Assembly (NCBI GenBank): GCA_024291935.2
Contig: JAGTYA010000025.1
Location: 11,429,501-11,493,500 of the forward strand
DNA length: 64,000 bases
Direction of reading: 5' to 3'
Source: Okapia johnstoni
Taxonomy: Eukaryota; Chordata; Mammalia; Artiodactyla; Giraffidae
Shown: positions 43,779 to 56,206 of the stretch, piece by piece
Layout of the letters: each line of letters opens with the position of its first letter
How positions within the stretch are numbered: position 1 is the stretch's first letter
Made by a program: the position numbers and the translations under genes
Notes under the pieces: model-generated
What the model saw: the letters and a program-made list of their open reading frames with translations, nothing else
Told to the model about the DNA's origin: nothing
Databases searched by the model: none

Positions 43779-43881
43779 GGCGGCGGCTGCTCGGCTCCGG
43801 GTCGCGCTCCGGGTCCGCCGCGCTCCGAGTGCGCTCCGCTGCCGCTGGGCCTGCTCTGTAGCGCCGCGCCTCGCCGAGAGA

Positions 43882-43888
43882 CACGTCA
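43882..43888 (-). promoter_or_regulatory. UPRE/CRE-like TGACGTG core
   Basis: On the minus strand the sequence is ACTGACGTGTCT, about 105 nt upstream of the ATG. It matches the TGACGTG core bound by XBP1/ATF6-type bZIP factors. SEC61A1 is a known unfolded-protein-response target. No complete ERSE (CCAAT-N9-CCACG) was found nearby. Confidence 0.5.
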
Positions 43889-43964
43889 GTGCTAGCGCCG
43901 CAGCGGCCGCTTCCGCTTCCGCTTCCTGCCACGCGCCGCGCCTGCGCGCATCGCCCGCGCCGAG

Positions 43965-43984
43965 ACCACAACTCCCGGCGTGCA
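43965..43984 (+). promoter_or_regulatory. ZNF143/THAP11-like element
   Basis: CCACAACTCCCGGCGTGCA closely follows the ACTACAACTCCCAGCATGC pattern. I count 17 of 20 matches over 43965-43984, and the differences are transitions. Confidence 0.55.
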
Positions 43985-44057
43985 GCGGGGCCGCGCGGCC
44001 TGTCGGGAGGGAGGCCGGAGGGGCGGGGCGAGGCGCGGAGCCCGCCGAGAGGGGGCG

Positions 44058-44069
44058 TGCGCCTGCGCA
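44058..44069. promoter_or_regulatory. NRF1-like palindrome
   Basis: TGCGCCTGCGCA matches the NRF1 palindrome TGCGCATGCGCA at 11 of 12 positions, about 280 bp upstream of the ATG. Confidence 0.55.
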
Positions 44070-45116
44070 GTTGGGCCCGCGTGCTGGGGCCCGGAAGACG
44101 TTCCCCACGCCGGCGGGTCCCCTCACGCCTCAGGGCAGCGGTGGTTCGTTTCGCGGGTGTAGACCATGAGCTTCTCGGTGCAGGCCTGTCCTGGGGCCGT
44201 CTGGGTGTCTGGCGCCCGGCAGGTGCGCGGCGGCGGGACGACGGGCATCCTTCTGTGGGCTCATCAAGCAAGCCCGCGGCCCCGCCGACGGCGGGGAGGG
44301 GGCGAGGCTGGGGGAGTCCAGGGGGCCCTCCCGGCGGCGCCCCGGGAAAGGGGCCTTTGCGAGCGCGGCAGGCGCTGCGCCTGCCCGAGGTCTCCGGGGA
44401 GAGGAGGCCTGCTTGGCGGAGCCTAGCTGTGTGAGGGGAGCGAAAAGGGTGAAGGCTCTTGGGGCCGTTGGGCGGGGCGGGGGGTGCTGGACGCGGAGTT
44501 GGGGCTTTCTGTCCGCGCGGCTGTGATCGCCGGTGGCACGCGAGAGGTGATCTGAGGAAGGAGACTCCGTGCCGTCAGCGTCTGGAGCAGGCTGGCGCTA
44601 CTGCCTGGGGTGAGGGGAGGTTCCCGGAGCGCAGCCCGGAGCTGGGCCGGATGGAGTAGGAGAGGCCCGGGTGGCGAGGCGCTTTCTGCAGTGTTAGTTT
44701 AGGGATTGCTGTTTCTCTTTTCCCTTCCTTCCCATTTCTAGCAGGTAGCCAGGATTTGTAAATCTTTCCCTCAGGGTTTTTCCTAAGACGGGAAGTCCTT
44801 TTTTGGAAACCTAACCCGTGGGTGGAAAATGCAGATGCCAGCAGGAAGTGGGCAGGAATTTCAGTGAAGTGATCAGGTGTGGTAGCACTTGCTATGCATC
44901 CCCCACAGAATAAGTCCGACCCTCGGCCTGCTTCTGAGAGCAGCCCCATCTTCCCGTGCAGGAACCCTTTGTAGTAACTGCTGCAGTTTTGTGTCAGCCC
45001 CTGGACGCAATTCAGCACGTAGCTCAGAGCTGATAGCACATGTGACCCTGCACCATCCTGATGGTGAGACTATTGAAACACTTAATGGTAAAAATTATCA
45101 TAGTAATTGTACTGTT

Positions 45117-47061
45117 GTTGTTCAGTCACTCATTCGCATCTTTGTGACCACATGGACTGCAGCACACCAGGCTTCTCTGTCCTTCACCATTTTCCAGAGT
45201 TTGCACAAACTCCCATCCATTGAGTCGGTGATGCCGTCCAGCCATCTCATCCTCTGTCATCCCCTTCTCCTCTTCCTTCAATATTTCCCAGCATCAGGGT
45301 CTTTTCCAATGAGTCAGCTCTTTGCATCAGATGGCCAAAGTACTGGAGCTTCAGCATCAGTCCTTCCAATGAATATTTAGGGTTGATTTCCTTTAGGATG
45401 GACTGGTTGGATCTCCTTGCAGCCCAAGGGACTCTCAGGAGTCTTATTCAACATCACAGCTCAAAAGCATCAGTTCTTCGGCGCTCAGCCTTCTTTATGG
45501 TCCAGCTATCACATCATACATGACGACTGGAAAAGCCATATCTGTGACTGTACGGACGTTTGTCAGCAAAGTAATGTTTCTGCTTTTTGATACTTTGTCT
45601 AGGTTTGTCATAGCTTTTCTTCCAAGGAGCAAGCGCCTTTTAATTTCATGACTGCAGTAACTGTCCGCAGTGATTTTGGAGCCCAAGAAAACAAAAGTCT
45701 GGCACTGTTTCCATTGTTTCCTTGTCTATTTGCCGTGAAGTGATGTGACTGATGCCATGATCTTAGTTTTTTGAATGTTGAGTTTTAAGCCAGCTTTTTC
45801 ACTCTCTTTTTTCACTTTCATCAAGAAGGTCTTTAATTCCTCTTTGCTTTTTGCCATTAGGGCGGTATCATCTGGATATCTGAGGCTATTGCTATTTCTT
45901 CTGGCAGTCTTGATTCCAGCTTTTGCTTCGTCCAGACTGGCATTTCACAGGATGTACTCTTCATATAAGTTAAATGAGCAAGGTGACAATATACAGACAA
46001 TACACTCCTTTCCCTATTTGGAATCAGTTTGTTGTTCCATGTCCAGTTCTAACTCTTGCTTCTTGACTTGCATAAAGATTTCACAAGAGACAGGTAAGGT
46101 GGTCTGGTATTCCCATCTCTGTAAGAATTTTCCACAGTATGTTGTGATCCACACAGTCAAAAGCTTTAGCATAGTCAGTGAAGCAGACATAGATGTTTTT
46201 CTGGAATTCTGTTTTCTTTTTTTCTATGATCCAGCGGATGTTGGCAATTTGATCTCTGGTTCCTCTGCCTTTTCTAAACCCAGCTTGTACATCTGGAAGT
46301 TCTCGGTTCATGTACTGTTGAAGCCTAGCTTGAAGGATTTTGAGTTACTTCGCTAGTATGTGAGATGAGTGCAGTTGTGCGGTAGTTTGAGCATTCTTTG
46401 GCATTGCCCTTCTTTCAGATTGGAATGAAAACTGACTTTTTCCAGTCCTGTGGCCACTGCTGAGTTTTCCAAATTTGCTGGCATATGAAGTGCAACACTT
46501 TTAACAGCATCATCTTTTAGGATTTGAAATAGATCAGGTGGAATTCCATCACTTCCACTAGCTTTGTTCGTAGTGATGCTTCCTAAGGCCCACTTGACTT
46601 TGCACTCCAGGATGTCTGACTCTAGGTGAGGGATCATACCATCATGGTTATCCGGGTCATTAAGATCTTTTCTATAGAGTTTTTCTGTGTATTCTTGCCA
46701 TCTTTTCTTAATATCTTCTGCTTCTGTTAGGTCCATACTGTTTCTGTCCTTTATTTTGCCCATCTTTGCCTGAAAAGTTCCCTTGGTATTTCTAATTTTC
46801 TTGAAGAGATTTCTAGTCTTTCCCATTCTGTTGTTTTCCTCCATTTCTTTGCATTGTTCACTTAGGAAGGGTCTTTTATCTCTCCTTGCTCTTCTTTGGA
46901 ACTCTGCATTCAGATGGGTACGTCTTTCCTTTTCTCCTTTGCCTTTGGCTTCTCTTCTTTTCTCAGCTATTCGTAAAGCCTTCTCAGACAGCCATTTTTG
47001 CCTTTTTGCAGTTCTTTTTCTTGGGGATGGTTTTGATCACTGCTTTGTTCACTAACAGAAC
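45117..47061 (-). mobile_element. BovB LINE, antisense, 5'-truncated, with 12-bp target duplication
   Basis: Flanked by AATTGTACTGTT at 45105-45116 and 47062-47073. The minus strand carries broken reverse-transcriptase segments. About 46844-46353 includes SGSDGIPPDLFQILKDDAVK, about 46311-46081 includes VQAGFRKGRGTRDQIANIRW and the DYAKAFDCVDH box, and the catalytic box reads YPDD (near 45868-45890). Frameshifts and stops interrupt it. It is the longest BovB copy here (1.95 kb). Confidence 0.92.
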
Positions 47062-47085
47062 AATTGTACTGTTACAATTAGCTAA

Positions 47086-47838
47086 TGAGAGGGTAACAGG
47101 CAGGAAGGCCAGGGGTCTCCAAACGGAGGAAATAGGCTGCAAGTGTCAGACATTTTTATCTCTCTTAAACGGCAGGAGGAAACAAACTTCCCTTCTCTGT
47201 ACAAATTTAAAAGAGGTTTCTCTTAAAATACTGTGTTGCCATGATACTTGGTTCCACCTGAAGTTAACTATTCTCAAACCTTGAGTTAACCAATGCATTT
47301 TTCTTACGGAGATGTTTGTCTTAAGCTATGTTAATGTACTATGCATTTACCCCAAACTCTGTTTTCTAGTCGGTTCCGCCTAATGGCTCAGAACAGACTT
47401 GACAAACCAGTATGTTATACTCAGACATTGTTCCCTTAATCTGTATAAACGAAACTATTTGCATGGTAATCTGCCTTTCTGCAAGATTCAAGTCAATCAT
47501 TTTATGGCCCGGATAACCCGCCTGGTGCCAAGATTATCCCAAAATGCATCTTATGGATGAGGGGCCTCTTGCCGTTCTGAGTTTTAAGACATTCCTTTCT
47601 TTCATTAACAAACTGCTAGTGACTATATAACATCCAGCTGAAGACTAGCAGTGGGGCACTCTTTCTGCCCCCTTCTGATGCCTATGTCAGAAGTTTTCTC
47701 TGTCTCCTTTATGCTTTAATAAAACTTTATCACACAAAAGCTCCGAGCGATCCAGCCTCGTCTCTGGCCCCGGATTGAATTCTCCTCCAGAGGCCAAGAA
47801 TCCCGGCTGTCTTTTCATGGTCCAGCAACAACCTTTCA
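47086..47838 (+). mobile_element. Solo ERV1-type LTR, 753 bp, with 4-bp target duplication CTAA
   Basis: Starts TGAGAGG and ends CCTTTCA, which form a 6/7 terminal inverted repeat. CTAA flanks it at 47082-47085 and 47839-47842. A TATATAA box (47624-47630) and AATAAA (47718-47723) are spaced as in a U3-R-U5 unit. No internal retroviral sequence adjoins it, so it is a solo LTR left by recombination. A 4-bp duplication fits gammaretrovirus-like ERVs. Confidence 0.88.
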
Positions 47839-48302
47839 CTAATATAAATTTTCACATAAACTGAGTGGTTTGTGGTGACAGTTTTAGGACATTAGTACCG
47901 TAGAATATGAATCTGCTGTTGGAACCACATCTGAGGAACATTCATGGCACAGTTTGGTCTGTGTCACTGAAGGGACTGTGGCTAAGTTGTTTGTGTTAAC
48001 AGAATGCAGATTGCTTTAGGAGAATCACTGACTTAAAATTTTCTCTGCACAGTGTAATTCTTTTAAATTATAGCAGCAAGTATGCAGTGTTTTTATGCTT
48101 ATACACTTAAGATTGTATTATAAATATGAAGAACAAGAGATGATAAAATCTGGATAATTTTTAATATTTTTAAAGATAATAAATGTGAGTCTTGTTAGTC
48201 TGCAGAACAAAGAAGGAATTATAATAGTAGTGAGTCCCAGCCTGACACTTGTTTTGATACTGTGCAATAATCTGCACAAAATAAAACTTGTGTTAAATAC
48301 AT

Positions 48303-48387
48303 ATTGTTGGGTTAGCCAAAATGTTCATTTGAGTTTTTCCATGATATATTACAGAAAACCCAAATGAACATTTTGGCCAGCTCAGTA
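48303..48387. mobile_element. Short mariner-derived palindromic element
   Basis: The left arm TTGGGTTAGCCAAAATGTTC is mirrored by an inverted right arm ending GAACATTTTGGCCAGCTCAG. The arms are about 32 bp, separated by about 15-20 bp, and TA dinucleotides lie at the edges. The arm sequence resembles the terminal repeat of ruminant mariner elements. It has no transposase. Confidence 0.8.
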
Positions 48388-48604
48388 CAGAAAATCTGTA
48401 GTCCTGGAATAAAAAATGACTTGATTTTTTTTCAACCAGAAATTTGAGTTAGTGCTAAAGACAAGTTTTGGCTACAAATAGTGCTCAAAAGTTACGTGTT
48501 AAAAGATCAAAGTGCTAAATATGTACATTTCATCAGGATGCTGTTAAAACGTGGTTCAGGTGAAAAAATTTGTGATAGAACTTAATTAATTTTGGATCAA
48601 GTAA

Positions 48605-49309
48605 TCAGTTCAGTTCAGTTCAGTCGCTCAGTCCTGTCCGACTCTTTGCGACCCCATGAATTGCAGCATGCCAGGCTTCCCTGTCCATCACCAACTCCCG
48701 GAGTCTACCCAAACCCATGTCCATCGAGTTGGTGATGCCATCCAGCCATCTCATCCTCTGTCGTCCCCTTCTCCTCCTGCCCCCAATCCTTCCCAGCATT
48801 AGGGTCTTTTCCAGTGAGTCAACTCTTCGCATCAGGTGGCCAAAGTATTGAAGTTTCAGCTTCAACATCAGTCCTTCCAATGAACACCCAGGACTGATCT
48901 CCTTTAGGATGGACTGGTTGGATCTTCTTGCCATGCAAGGGACTCGCAAGAATCTTCTCCAACACCACAGTTCAAAAGCATCAGTTCTTCGGCGCTCAGC
49001 TTTCTTCACCGTCCAACTCTCACATCCATACATGACTACTGGAAAAACCATAGCCTTGACTAGACGAACCTTTGTTGGCAAAGTAATGTCTCTGCTTTTA
49101 AATATGCTATCTAGGTTGGTCATAACTTTCCTTCCAAGGAGTAAGTATCTTTTAATTTCATGGCTGCAATAACCATCTGCAGTGATTTTGGAGCCCAAAA
49201 AAATAAAGTCTGACACTGTTTCCACTGTTTCCCCATCTATTTCCCATGAAGTGATGGGACCAGATGCCATGATCTTAGTTTTCTGAATGTTAAGCTTGAA
49301 GCCATACAA
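48605..49309 (-). mobile_element. BovB LINE 3' fragment with open 229-codon reading frame
   Basis: The minus-strand frame 49309-48620 is open for 229 codons and encodes the BovB ORF C terminus: [20 protein letters not shown] near the start, [20 protein letters not shown] in the middle, and [20 protein letters not shown] at the end. The left edge has the characteristic CAGTTCAGTTCAGTT tail. The RT catalytic core is absent, so it is a non-autonomous remnant, but the least mutated BovB copy here. Confidence 0.9.
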
Positions 49310-49844
49310 GATCTAAATTAAGTAATTTCCTGTATTTTTCTCAACAAATTATATTTATTCCCACGTGTCATACAAATATCAGGAAGAGCTGCAGATTAAT
49401 TAATAAAATTGAATCTTAATGGACAGCTTGAAGTGCAAGAGCAGCGGCAGCAGTTTGGAAATAAGTAAATTGTGTGTTCACTCTGATACAAACTGAAGCT
49501 CAGAGATTTTAAGAGTGTTGGCCTTTAATGAGAGATGTTTTAAATGGGAATATAAATATTTTAGTTTTATGAGAAAATAGCGTAACTATTAGAGCTGCCA
49601 TCGTTTTAACGGACTATAGAATGATTGAACATATGTAAATTGTAGTCTGGGTCAGGCTTGTTAACAACACCATTGGCTGGGTGACTTCTAAATAAAAGAC
49701 TTGTATTTCTCACAGTTCTGGAGGCTTGGAGGCTGAGATCGGGGGGCCAGTGCCTTGGGGCTCCGTGAGAATGCTCTGGGGTGCAGACTGCCAACTCCTG
49801 GGGGACAGCGGAGCAGAGAAGAGCAGGCGCTCTCGTGACTCTTG

Positions 49845-50035
49845 GATGTGTGTGCTCGGTCATGTCCGGCTCTTTGGATCCCATGGACTGTAGTCCACCA
49901 GGCTCCTCTGTCCATGGGATTTCCCAGGCAAGAATACTTGACTGGGTTGCCATTTTCTCCTCCAGGGGATCTTCCTGGCCTAGGGATTAAACCTGTGTCT
50001 CCTTCATGCTCCTGCATTGGCCACCTGGGAAGCCC
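49845..50035 (-). mobile_element. Bov-tA SINE, antisense
   Basis: From TGTGCTCGGTCATGTCCGGC to the reversed head GGCCACCTGGGAAGCCC. Near full length. Confidence 0.85.
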
Positions 50036-50785
50036 AAGATTTGTATTTGTTTAAAATCCTTGCAAATGGCTAGAATCCATTACTGCAAAGGAGTGAAGGA
50101 ACTGCAGGAGTTAAATCAACTCTAGCTCTGTGTCTGAAACCATGGAGCTCTTCCAGTTGTCCCTCCCAACAATTCTGCTTCCTGAAAGTGGAAGCAGCAT
50201 GTTGGGACTGTTTGGCACAGACGGGTCACAGCACTGTAGTGGGTAATGGAAAACAGCTCAGCCATGCAGGGCACCTGCTCAGGGAGAGGGAGACAGCTGG
50301 CTGGAAGGACACCTCTCAGGGCAGCTGCCGCCCAAGACCTTGGCTCCCCTGGTGAGTTACAGCCCCTGCAGAAGGAATGAAGGCTGATGTCTCAGCTTGC
50401 ATGTTGGCATGCCCTCCCAGGGGCGAGGTCGAAGACTCCAAGAAAACACGCTGCACACTGGCTGCTACTCGGGGGCCAAACACCAGCTAAAAAGTGAGAA
50501 CCTCAGAGGAGAAGTGCTGGTGTTACCTAAGAGCTTGTTAGAAATGCAGGTTCCCAGGCTCACCGTCTGACTCAGAATCAGCGCAGAAGGGGCTGAGGAA
50601 GCGGTGTTGCAGCAAGTTCTCAAGATGATTCTTAACAGTTTGAGAAGAAATGACCCAGAAGAAGGGCTCTGGTCCGTACGACGTCCACCCTTCCCACCTC
50701 ACCTAGCCCTGATTACCTCCCGAAGGCCCCATGTCCTAAAACCGTCACATTTGAGGGGAGGATTAAGACTTTTAACATGAATTTT

Positions 50786-50855
50786 GGAGAGACACTCTGC
50801 GACCCCTATGGACTATAGCCGGCCAGGCTCCTCTTGTCCACGGGATTCCCAAGGT
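50786..50855 (-). mobile_element. Bov-tA SINE 3' fragment, antisense
   Basis: CTCTGCGACCCCTATGGACT followed by GGCCAGGCTCCTCTTGTCCA is the reversed 3' part only. Confidence 0.75.
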
Positions 50856-51915
50856 AGGCTTACATTTGCATAACAAGTAAAGGAAACTTTGAAACGTAGG
50901 TAAAAAGTAGGTACACTGAAACAAAATGAAGATCAATTCCAGGAGAAAAACTATTGGATTGTCTAATCAATAATATAACAAGGGTTTGGGTGGAAAAACG
51001 AGTGATGAACTTTTCAGTTGAATCTTGAGATTTGGCTAACTGCTTTGTGAAGCTTCATGGATGGAGGCTGAACACAATAGTAAATTAAGCCTGCTGGTTA
51101 AAAGGTACTTCAGAAGTGATTTTTGTGACTTAGTTGTAAAAAAGAAAAAAAATAAATATTTGAGTCTCAGACTGTTTGAGTTGCCTGGAGGTTCTCTGGA
51201 AGACCCTACTTGCAAAGCTATTTTTATTTGAACTGACTTGGAGCTCAGAGTTTATCCAGTGCAAAAAGCCTTTTCCCCAGCAGTGGTTTAACATCACAAC
51301 TGCCTGCTGGAGGGAGTGAATAAGCCAGAAATTTAAAGGAGAAGGAGGGGAATGGGCAACCAGGGGTCCTGGGGCCTTTGAGAAGCCCTAAAGCATCTGC
51401 TCTTCTGGAAGGCCCTTTCTTGGGGTGGAGCAGGCCCGTGCCCAAGGCTGTAGGAGACCTGGGAGGCGCTGTGCTGTCTCAGGGACCTTGAGGCCCCACA
51501 GCAGGAGTGAGGGCTGGGCAGACCTGCCGAGGGCCGGGCCCCTCAGCATACTCTGCAAGCCCTGTCTGATCACTAGCTGACCACTGAGCTGTCTCCACAG
51601 AGACTTCAGTGCTCACATTGCTTTACAGAGTCAGTTCAGGTAAATCAACAGCAGCAGAAACTGAAGCTAACCTTGGGGAGGGGAGGGAGTCCAACTTCCA
51701 GAGTTGCTACTTTATGTTGCTTAGAATACCGTGCTGTCAACAACATATTATGAAACATGCTAAGAAACAGAAATGAAAAGAAAATACGGGCTACACACAG
51801 GAAACGAGCCATCCATAGAAGCCATCCCTAAGGATACCCAGACATTGGACTTAGTACACCAAGACAAAGTCAGCTGTTGTAAATATGTACAAAGTTACCT
51901 CAGGTCTAAAGACAA

Positions 51916-52127
51916 ACATTTCCCTCGTGGCTCAGTGGTAAAGAATCTGCCTGCCCACGCAGGAGATGAGGGTTCAATCCATGGGTTGGGAAGATTCCCC
52001 TTGAAAGGGATATGGCAATCCACTCCAGTATTCTTGCCGGGGAAATCCCACACACAGAGGAGCATGGCAAGCTACAGTCCAAAGTGTCACAAAGAGTCGA
52101 CCACGACTGAGCAACTACACATGCATG
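51916..52127 (+). mobile_element. Bov-tA SINE, sense
   Basis: Starts CATTTCCCTCGTGGCTCAGT and ends GACCACGACTGAGCAACTAC. Near full length. Confidence 0.88.
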
Positions 52128-52892
52128 CCTGTGAGAACACTGTCTCACCAAATAGAGAATATCAATAAAAAGAGAAATTTGGGAGTAAAAAAAAGATATA
52201 ATTGAAGTGGAAAAAGTCACTTAAGGGCTTAACAGATTTCACTAGGCAGGAGGAAAGAATCCAGCCTTACGGACAGATCAGTTGAGATGATCTAGAGGCA
52301 ACAGAGAGCAAAAAGGCAGTGTATGATAGTTGCTAGTACTGATGGCAGTGAGACCAAAAGAGGGCTCAGTCTGGTGCCTTAGTCTTTCCTGAAGACCGTA
52401 AGGTATATTTGGTATGCAGTCAGGTTCCTGTTATCCCAAAGTGTGTCACAGGTCACGGGATAAACTGGACTCTAAAACATTCTGCTAGCATGTCTGTTAC
52501 TGGCAGACATCATGTTGCAGACAGTCCCTTGGCTTGGGCATAGTTACCTCCTTTACCGTCTCTGTGACACCTTCATCCCCTCTCAGAAACCACATCTAAA
52601 GTGCAAACAAATTCAGTTTGATGTACATAGAAGCAAATCTTTACTAACAGGTCACTCATTACACTTGACTGCAGTCTAGTCCCATACATAAGTTTATGGG
52701 TTTTTTTTTTTATAACATGATACAAATACTATTGATCTGGAAATATACTTTACTAGAAAATATTCTTCCATGTTGGATAATGAAATGTATGCACAAGAAT
52801 GACATATTTCCAAAACTCTTGAGGAACTATGGGACCAACTTGTATCTGTCTCCTAGGGGTTCAGCTTGGATGGGCAACAAAGCCAGAGGGTG

Positions 52893-53330
52893 GACACTGT
52901 CGCAGCCACGCGTTCGGGAAACAAACTCACTCAGGACAATGCAGAGAGTGGAGAGCAGTTTATTACACCGGTGGGCCCAAGGCAGAGTCTCCTCTTAGCC
53001 AAGGACCCCAACCGGTTTCTGTGAAAACCTTATATGAAAACCTTATATGCCCTCAGTGTACGTGCCCAAACCCCCCTCCCCAAATTCCCTGAAACTAGTC
53101 TGAACAAAGGAAGAGAAAGATACAATCAAAGTTAACCCGTGATCGTATGCCTTAAGCCTAGGTGGTTAAGAGTGGACAGTTATCAATAGGCCTGTGGTCA
53201 TACCCCAATAAGCACAACAGAATGTATGATTCTATTTGGTTACACAGATAATTAGGGTATTCTTTTAGGCAGAGAGTCTAGCTACGAGCCCTGGGGCTCT
53301 TCCTTCCAGGGGCCTGGTTTTCCAGTTGGT
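52893..53330 (-). mobile_element. Probable ERV LTR, antisense
   Basis: TGTCGCAGCCACGCGTTCGG is followed by CAGTTTATTACACCGG, where TTTATT is a reversed AATAAA. The layout suits a reversed R-U5, and it resembles a common ruminant LTR. It contains a perfect 13-bp tandem pair TGAAAACCTTATA near 53022-53047. The outer edge is not defined, and similar sequence may continue to about 53600. Confidence 0.45.
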
Positions 53331-56206
53331 ATGTCGTTTCCAGAGATACCGGGCATAGAGCTCAGAGTCCACAGTGCGGCCCCAGATGGAGTCCTGCTTT
53401 CAAAATAGAGCCTGTTCTGTCTGTTTCCTCCTTCAACACGAACAACAGGACAATCAGTGATCGTTGAGTAACAGCAGTTAACAACAATATCATTGGGAGG
53501 GTTTGAGGGCAGCAGGTTAAGTGGCAAATTCAGAGCCGGTACAAGAGACAAAATTGCCTATAAGCCCATGAAACCCAAGATTCGGTTGAGCAACTGACCT
53601 GCAGGGCGGGTGTTGCCGTCACTGCAGCTGGGCCTCACGACACCTAAAACCAGATGCCAAGAGCCAGCGTTTCTCACCGTCGTGCGTTTGTGCTCGTAAC
53701 CTCATGCTTCCCTCTCGCGTCGTCTTCCTTCATAAAGCAGGAGAAATAAGTGCCCTGACGTAGGAGTGTCAGGTGAATCCTGGGGTCTTGAAAACGCGTG
53801 AAGCAAGCTTGGGTGTGCGCTGTGGGGTGGTGGGGACGGGGGCAGAATGAAGCCGGATTCAGCCCGACTCACCCCAGCCTGGTGCCAGGAGGAATGTGAG
53901 CCCAGCCTTTCAGGCCTTTCCAGGGAGGCCCGCCCCACCCAGGAGGGCAGGAGTGCCCTCGAAAGCCTGCCCAGGCTTGTGGTCCTGAGGCGTCCTCTCC
54001 CCCATGCAGGCTCTGGGCACAGGGCGAGGGGGACGTCGGGTCTCGCCCGGCTCTGAGGCTCACCCGGGAGGAGGGAGGAGACGGTGACGGGGTGGAGGTG
54101 AGCAGAACAATGTCTTCTCTCTGGTGGGAAGGCGGGGTCTCAGCAGACACGACACCCCTGTTCTGATTATAAAGTAACTCAGGGCATTAAAGGTGCTAGA
54201 ACATGCATAAACGCACAAACAAGTGATGGAAAGTTTCCTATCATCTTCCCGTCTGGAAAGAAGGTCGCTTTCTTTTCTCTTTGTTCCCCACCTATTTGTA
54301 GTATGATTGTGACCACATGTCTTTTTCTGTATTGCTTTTATAGCTTAAATCATTTTTGATTTTCAAAAATTTTTATATTTAGATAAGTATTCTCAATGTT
54401 ACTGTGTACTATTTTCCTTGTATCACTAACATTTTTTTCCCCATAAACCATATCTGAATATTCTACTCATGGGAGGTGCCTCCAGGGAGTTACATAGTGG
54501 TGTTATATCCACGGTGCTATATAGCGATTTCCCTGAAGTTAGGGGTGTAGAGTCTCCACTGTTTTTTTTTTTTCCTGTTACAAATCACACTGGGATGCAT
54601 TTCTTCATGACCAAAATGTTGCCTACATATCGTCTTATTATTTCTCTGAAATAGAACTCTGAAAGTGGGAGTTTCTGGCTGGGTCAACAGCAGCAAACAT
54701 TTTTCAAGTCCTTGGCGTGTGTTGCCAAGTTTCTTTGAAGATGAGCTGCACCTATTTTGACTCTGAAGCGATATTTGGCAAGTGATATTTTAAACACGAA
54801 AGGCCCATGTTCTCAGCTGGAAGGGAAGAGGGCCGTGTGTGGGCCTCTCGGGATGCAGGCTGACCTGGCCTGCAGGACCGGCTATACCTTCTAGAATATT
54901 CCCACCCTGTCCCCATGGCCTCCCCCGTGCTTGGCACCTGTGGTTCCCTGCATCCTCCTCACCTGGACAACGTTGCTCCCAACAGGTTCCAGCCCACCAA
55001 AGCCCGTCTGTTCCCGACCCTTTCGAGTTGGTCCCCGGCCAGGGTCCTTTTGCGCTAGGTGGTTGGAGCCCACAGAGCAAGAGTGAGTTCAGTTCAGAAG
55101 CAAAGGAAGCCTTTGTCTTAAGAAGTGACAGGTGTGGGCTTGTACCCCCAGAGCCCGCGCTCCTTGGCCGGCTGTTCTAGTGAGAGGGGTGCCCGCAGCG
55201 CAGAGTCTGTGCCCCGGCGTCTCTCACAACCCGAGGCGTCCGCGTGGTTGTTGGACGCCAGGACCTCCTCTGAGGTGACGGGTGCAAGGGCCCTGCATGC
55301 GGCTTCCTGCAGGCAGGTGAAACTGGGGTAAGCACAAAGGAGAAAAAAATGTTGGAGCTTTTTAATTACCAGATCCTACTGTTATTTCCCGGGAGCTGGG
55401 CGACGGCAGCGGGCTGCAGCCCAGGGAGTCCCTGACCCTCCGCCAACCCCCCGAGCGCAGGGGCTGCTCCTGGCGCCTTCTGTGGGGATACTGGGCTGGC
55501 ATCTCAGGGGAGAGGTGCCCCAAGGTGCGGGCTGGCTCAGCCTCCTGTCTGGGTGCTGCCCTGCCCCTGGGCTCTGAGAAGCGGGGCGGCCCTGGCCCTT
55601 CTGTGCTGGCTTCAAGCAACGGGCACTGGTGGCTTCGGGCCGCTTCTGCTGCAGGAGTCGGGCCACTGGGAGCTGTAAGGCTGGGGGCAGTCCAGCGTCC
55701 AGCGCCGCTCCACCGTCCCGAGTGACTGGGCTCCGGGGGTCAGGTCGGGGGCCGTGTCAGCGGCTCTGCTTTGCCCGTCTCCTTCCCGAGCCCACTTTCC
55801 TCCTCCTGTTACTGCCCCATCGCCTGCAACACCTCATCGTCCAGCATACCTGCTCAAGCGCCAGTCTTGCATCTACATTCCAGCCAGCCAGCAGGAGGGA
55901 GGAAGGGAAAGTCACACTCCTCCTTTTAAAGACCCTCTTCAGAAACTGCACACACACACCTTCCACGTAGCTCTCATAGGCCGGAATCCAGTCACTTGCC
56001 ACACAAGGGAGGCTGGGGCCTGCATCGCTGAGCCTAAGTAAGATACGCAGCAGGAAAGTGTTCACATGCATCTACACCTGGGTGACCACGTCCAGGACCA
56101 AGACGGGACCTCGGTGCCTCCACAGGCTCTTTGCGTGGTCCCACTTTCGAGACCTCCCCCAGGTACGTACTGTTTCAGCCTCTGCTGTTGTCAATTTGTG
56201 CACGCT

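Noticed and set aside
45775..46356. 193-codon plus-strand ORF
   Set aside because: It is the complement of the BovB reverse-transcriptase region at 45117-47061, not a gene.
53282..53551. Minus-strand 89-codon ORF beside the LTR-like stretch as retroviral gene remnant
   Set aside because: No recognisable retroviral motif is visible in it, and the LTR boundary here is unclear, so I left it unassigned.
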